Below are positions 20,508 through 23,023 of a stretch of 23,023 nucleotides of DNA, in pieces (positions within the stretch are counted from its first letter, which is position 1; each line of letters begins with the position of its first letter). The notes below the pieces were generated by a model that was not told the origin of the DNA, made no database searches, and saw only the letters and a program-made list of their open reading frames with translations. The position numbers and the translations under genes were made by a program. This stretch comes from a virus. Location: positions 1 through 23,023 of the IMG/VR virus record IMGVR_UViG_3300030451_005153, one strand, 5' to 3'.

Positions 20508-20762
20508 TCACTTCGCAATCTTGCTGACGGCCTTCTTGCTCCACATCTTGCAGCTATGGTAGCGCGCCTTGTTGGGTGGGCCTGGGTTGTCGCAGTTGTG
20601 GCGGTCCCTGAACGCTTTGCGCTTCTTCGGGTTGTCGCGCTTGATTTCCATGTCAGGATCACCGAAGCGCACGGTGTACTTCTTCCCTTCGTGGGTGCCT
20701 GTGGCCACGAACTTCTTGCGCCCGAAGCCTGGCTCACCCTTCCTTATGCGCCGCACCGGCAT
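20508..20762 (-). CDS. small basic conserved phage protein, 84 aa
   Basis: The sequence RKKFVATGTHEGKKYTVRFG then DPDMEIKRDNPKKRKAFRDR and HNCDNPGPPNKARYHSCKMW contains a pattern (xVRFGDP.M..K...P.+R..FR.RH.CD.PG...KARY.SCK.W) I associate with a family found in marine phages near structural genes, function unknown. Two Cys and a His around residues 55-71 could bind metal, giving a small Zn-like knuckle. The protein is very basic at both ends. ATG at 20762 overlaps the upstream stop (TGATG). A virion or DNA-binding part is plausible; no enzyme motif is seen. Confidence 0.6.
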   Translation of the reverse strand: MPVRRIRKGEPGFGRKKFVATGTHEGKKYTVRFGDPDMEIKRDNPKKRKAFRDRHNCDNPGPPNKARYHSCKMWSKKAVSKIAK

Positions 20763-21049
20763 CAGCCTGCCGCCCAGGCCTGCACCGCTGCCGTGATTCC
20801 GAGGTCATCAAGGTGCGACTTCAGCACCGGGCTTGAGCTGCCCGAGTCGATGCGCTCCTTGATGATGGCCTTGATGCTGTCCACTGTGTCCCAGGCGACC
20901 GCGCTGGTGATCATATAGGTGTCAAGCCCTTCGGCTGCGACGCTCTGCATGAGCGGAACTTGCAGGGGGCTCCATCCATCAATGTGAACGACCGGGCCGC
21001 CCTGCGGGTCATAGGCAACCTCAACGACGGTGAGAGATGTGTCGCTCAT
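20762..21049 (-). CDS. small unknown protein, 95 aa
   Basis: A beta-strand start (SLTVVEVAYDPQGGPVVHID), then an amphipathic helical part (MQSVAAEGLDTYMITSAVAW) and a C-terminal helix (DDLGITAAVQAWAAG). No domain is recognised. The ATG at 21049 overlaps the stop of the Ig/lectin-like gene by 4 nt (ATGA), and its own stop overlaps the next start, so it is translated with its neighbours. A virion chaperone or small tail protein is possible because it directly follows a receptor-binding-like gene, a common place for fibre chaperones. That is inference from position only. Confidence 0.55.
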   Translation of the reverse strand: MSDTSLTVVEVAYDPQGGPVVHIDGWSPLQVPLMQSVAAEGLDTYMITSAVAWDTVDSIKAIIKERIDSGSSSPVLKSHLDDLGITAAVQAWAAG

Positions 21050-22128
21050 TGCAACCTCTGCACTAGGATTCGGGTGAGAGTGAAGTCCGAGGCGTCACCT
21101 GCACTGATGAAGCAGCGGAGGCCATTGTCTTGGTAGTCAGGTGCAGCTTGAGCCAGTCCGACACTGTCCGAGCCGACCATCAAAGTGGTAGCTGCTCCGG
21201 ATGACGGCGTTGGCGGTGTGGTGCCGCTCGTGTCCATCACCTGCACAATCTCACCACCAGTTAGAATCAGCGTAAAGACGCGGCTCGTCTTGATGGCTGT
21301 GGTGGCCTGAATGGCTGATGCGCTGGTGTTACGACGCAATCGAATGCGCTCGTCTGCGCTATTATTCGCGTCCTCGGTCATAATCATGCGCGCTATGCCA
21401 CTGTTATGCGTCGTGTTATTGCCTCGATTTAGACCACAAAACACCGAACTGTTGCCCGCGCTGGTGTACACGAGGCTCGTGATGACGACGTGTACAGCGT
21501 ATTGATACGTCCTGACGTCTTCAACGGTATAGGACGACAACAGCGGGTCGATGTCGATAGACAGGGTCAGGGTGCCCGATGTGTCGGTGCCACCATCAAA
21601 GACGAGGCCGGTGCCGTTGGTGGGAGTGATTGTCCCATTCGCCCCACTGTAGGTCGAGACATCAGCCTGCACGCTCTTGCTCGATACTGAGATGGTGTTG
21701 CTGCCGTTGCTGAGGGCGCTGGCATTTGCCACGGTTGTCCAGTCGAGGTCGACCAGGTCAGTCCACTGACTCCCACCACTGCCCGCAATGCGCTCAGTGA
21801 AGCCGACGGACGTTGATAGGCCGCCCTTGGTGGCGGTGACTCGCACCTGCACGGCTTCGCCGGTCGTGCTGCCGCTCGGAGCAGTCCAGCTCGGAGTAGT
21901 GCCGGTTGCACCGGTGACGGTGACTGCGCTGCCGTCGCTCGCCTTCTCAACGGTTGTGCTGAGGGTTGCCCCGTCGGGGTTGCTGATAGAGAGCGACCGC
22001 GCACCGGCTGACACCGTATAGGCCTCGCCGTCGGTGCGACCGGTGACGGTGAGACCTGGCTCACTGCCGCCCGAGCTCGCGCCTCCGCTTGCCCCGGTCG
22101 TCGGGTCGAAGCATGGGGTGATGGGCAT
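21046..22128 (-). CDS. Ig-like/lectin-like virion surface protein, 360 aa
   Basis: The N-terminus (MPITPCFDPTTGASGGASSG) is a short anchor with a Gly/Ser linker. Residues 25-115 form an Ig-like (BIG2-type) repeat pattern: LTVTGRTDGEAYTVSAGARS and AVTVTGATGTTPSWTAPSGS. The remainder, about 120-360, is a beta-rich, Ser/Thr/Asn-rich, jelly-roll-like part, with TLTLSIDIDPLLSS and FTLILTGGEIVQVMDTSG as typical strands. No catalytic residues are visible, and a receptor-binding or head-surface role is inferred. The start is ATG at 22128, with GGAGGGAG upstream; the longer frame to 22347 lies within the next gene. The middle of the C-terminal part is visibly richer in A/T than its surroundings, which suggests a swapped module. 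Confidence 0.65.
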   Translation of the reverse strand: MPITPCFDPTTGASGGASSGGSEPGLTVTGRTDGEAYTVSAGARSLSISNPDGATLSTTVEKASDGSAVTVTGATGTTPSWTAPSGSTTGEAVQVRVTATKGGLSTSVGFTERIAGSGGSQWTDLVDLDWTTVANASALSNGSNTISVSSKSVQADVSTYSGANGTITPTNGTGLVFDGGTDTSGTLTLSIDIDPLLSSYTVEDVRTYQYAVHVVITSLVYTSAGNSSVFCGLNRGNNTTHNSGIARMIMTEDANNSADERIRLRRNTSASAIQATTAIKTSRVFTLILTGGEIVQVMDTSGTTPPTPSSGAATTLMVGSDSVGLAQAAPDYQDNGLRCFISAGDASDFTLTRILVQRLQ

Positions 22129-22129
22129 C

Positions 22130-22576
22130 CTACTCCCTCCAGCTGATGACCGACTGCGTAAACACTGGGACGGTGCCCGCGTTGTCGACCTTGGCAAACA
22201 GGTAGAGGTTGCCGTTGCCCGGCCCAGCAAGGAGCTGGAACAAGGGCAGACCGACCGAGAAGGCTGCAGACTGCACCGTCGTAGTCGTGACACCGGCAAC
22301 AAGGTCGGCCTCGGTGTCAGGAACAAGCACCTCGTCACCGTTGGCATCGGCGCAGATGCGCACCGTCACCTTCGTCGCGCTGGGGGCACCTGGGCTCGTC
22401 AACTTGACGTGAATGCCCTCGACGATTCCGCGGTAGTTGCGGCCGCCCTTTTGGAACTCGGGCAGGCGTGCTTGCAGGTCATGCACATGCACGTCCGAGG
22501 TGTTGAGGGCAGTGCCCAGGGCTTGGGAGCCCGTCACCGTCGAGCTATGCAGGAAGTTCGTGATGCGTGTCGGCAT
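22130..22576 (-). CDS. small beta-rich virion protein, 148 aa
   Basis: A beta-rich protein without membrane segments: HSSTVTGSQALGTALNTSDV, VEGIHVKLTSPGAPSATKVT, then GNLYLFAKVDNAGTVPVFTQ. The Gly/Thr/Val/Asp alternation looks like a structural or head-fibre protein. No family is recognised. The ATG at 22576 has GAGGAGAGACA upstream, one of the better ribosome binding sites in this operon. The stop is 1 nt before the start of the Ig/lectin-like gene, so the two are probably made together and may be assembled together. Confidence 0.6.
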   Translation of the reverse strand: MPTRITNFLHSSTVTGSQALGTALNTSDVHVHDLQARLPEFQKGGRNYRGIVEGIHVKLTSPGAPSATKVTVRICADANGDEVLVPDTEADLVAGVTTTTVQSAAFSVGLPLFQLLAGPGNGNLYLFAKVDNAGTVPVFTQSVISWRE

Positions 22577-22624
22577 TGTCTCTCCTCATTCGTGGACTGA
22601 CGACTTTCCTGAGCAGTCTATCAC

Positions 22625-23023
22625 CTACTGACCCGTCATCACCTGCTGAATCCGCTGCATGTCCTCGCGTCGGGCCTGCTGCGGGTCTGCGACCGGTGCC
22701 CGGGGCAGTAGCGCCCCTGCAGCCGCCTCGCCTGCTGTAGAGGGCAACGCGGCCCCAGGATAGACGGCTATCGGCGTGGCTTCCTCGCGCGGGTTCAGCT
22801 CGAAGGCCGAGGTGTAGCCGACAAGGGCAGACTCGATAGCATCGGGTGTCAGCTCTCGAATGATGCGCATGTTGCGCTCACCGGTGTCGCTCAGCTCGAT
22901 GACCTTGTAAAGAGGCAGCCCCCGCTCATCCCTGCCCCAGAGCAGGTGAGGTGTACCCTTGGGGGCTTTGGTCCAATACTCGGTGTCCTTGTACCTCAAC
23001 CCCTCGGGGGGCATGACCGTCTG
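22625..23023 (-). CDS. partial gene, C-terminal part of unknown protein (5' end outside window)
   Basis: The frame is open from the window edge to a TAG at 22625-22627. A candidate ATG at 23014 has no ribosome binding site, and the codons before it (CAG ACG GTC) stay open, so the true start is probably outside. The visible 132 residues include TEYWTKAPKGTPHLLWGRDE, RGLPLYKVIELSDTGERNMR and a helical segment, followed by a Pro/Ala-rich tail ending QQARREDMQRIQQVMTG. It is alpha-helical with a low-complexity C-terminus, resembling the ends of internal or portal-module proteins, but no family is recognised. It lies upstream of the small virion proteins of this operon. A 48-nt gap to the next gene holds a weak 5-bp stem only. 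Confidence 0.5.
   Translation of the reverse strand, partial: QTVMPPEGLRYKDTEYWTKAPKGTPHLLWGRDERGLPLYKVIELSDTGERNMRIIRELTPDAIESALVGYTSAFELNPREEATPIAVYPGAALPSTAGEAAAGALLPRAPVADPQQARREDMQRIQQVMTGQ

Noticed and set aside
22595-22618. Stem in the 48-nt gap after the partial gene
   Set aside because: Only five base pairs with a 14-nt loop and no U-tract; too weak for a terminator call.

Overview
The window is a stretch of a GC-rich tailed phage genome (Caudoviricetes), lytic or temperate not decided. It carries the head module (small and large terminase, portal, scaffold, major capsid, decoration protein), a connector and tail-tube-end pair, virion fibre-like proteins, an endolysin, and a replication/recombination block. 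A short-tailed (podovirus-like) virion is likely: an adaptor-like protein is followed directly by a large nozzle-like protein, with no tape measure, tail sheath or major tail protein in view, although genes outside the window could change this. The host cannot be named. Two small basic Cys/Trp proteins near the endolysin resemble families I associate with aquatic phages. No integrase, tRNA, transposase, CRISPR array or reverse transcriptase is visible.

Layout. Bases 1-12160 are coded on the minus strand. In transcription order from the centre leftwards they hold a putative small terminase (GTG start), large terminase, portal, an acidic protein, a WYL-like protein, scaffold, major capsid (TTG start), decoration protein, a strong intrinsic terminator, an enlarged connector (TTG start), a nozzle-like protein and two fibre-like proteins. 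Bases 12161-12472 are a divergent non-coding control region with an A/T-rich core, a 15-bp inverted repeat, repeated TGCAGGG motifs and a two-copy operator-like direct repeat. Bases 12473-19118 are coded on the plus strand: a tight run of small genes, several with HTH or RHH character, then a primase-helicase, an ERF annealing protein, a RuvC-like resolvase, a RecE-like exonuclease and SSB. A 10-bp stem at 19153-19193 sits where this unit meets the convergent one. Bases 19194-23023 return to the minus strand with virion proteins, an Ig-like/lectin-like protein, two basic proteins, an M15 endolysin and a membrane/coiled-coil protein.

How it works together. The plus-strand unit looks like the early programme: regulators first, then origin unwinding and priming, then end-resection/annealing/resolution. 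The minus-strand units look like the late programme: packaging, head, connector and fibres, plus lysis. Most genes overlap by 1-4 nt (ATGA, GTGA or TGATG), so translational coupling is extensive. Several key genes on both strands share an SD-type leader built on GAGGACA. Several starts were moved from the longest ORF to the start with a proper ribosome binding site, and two very small genes (26 and 43 codons) were added.
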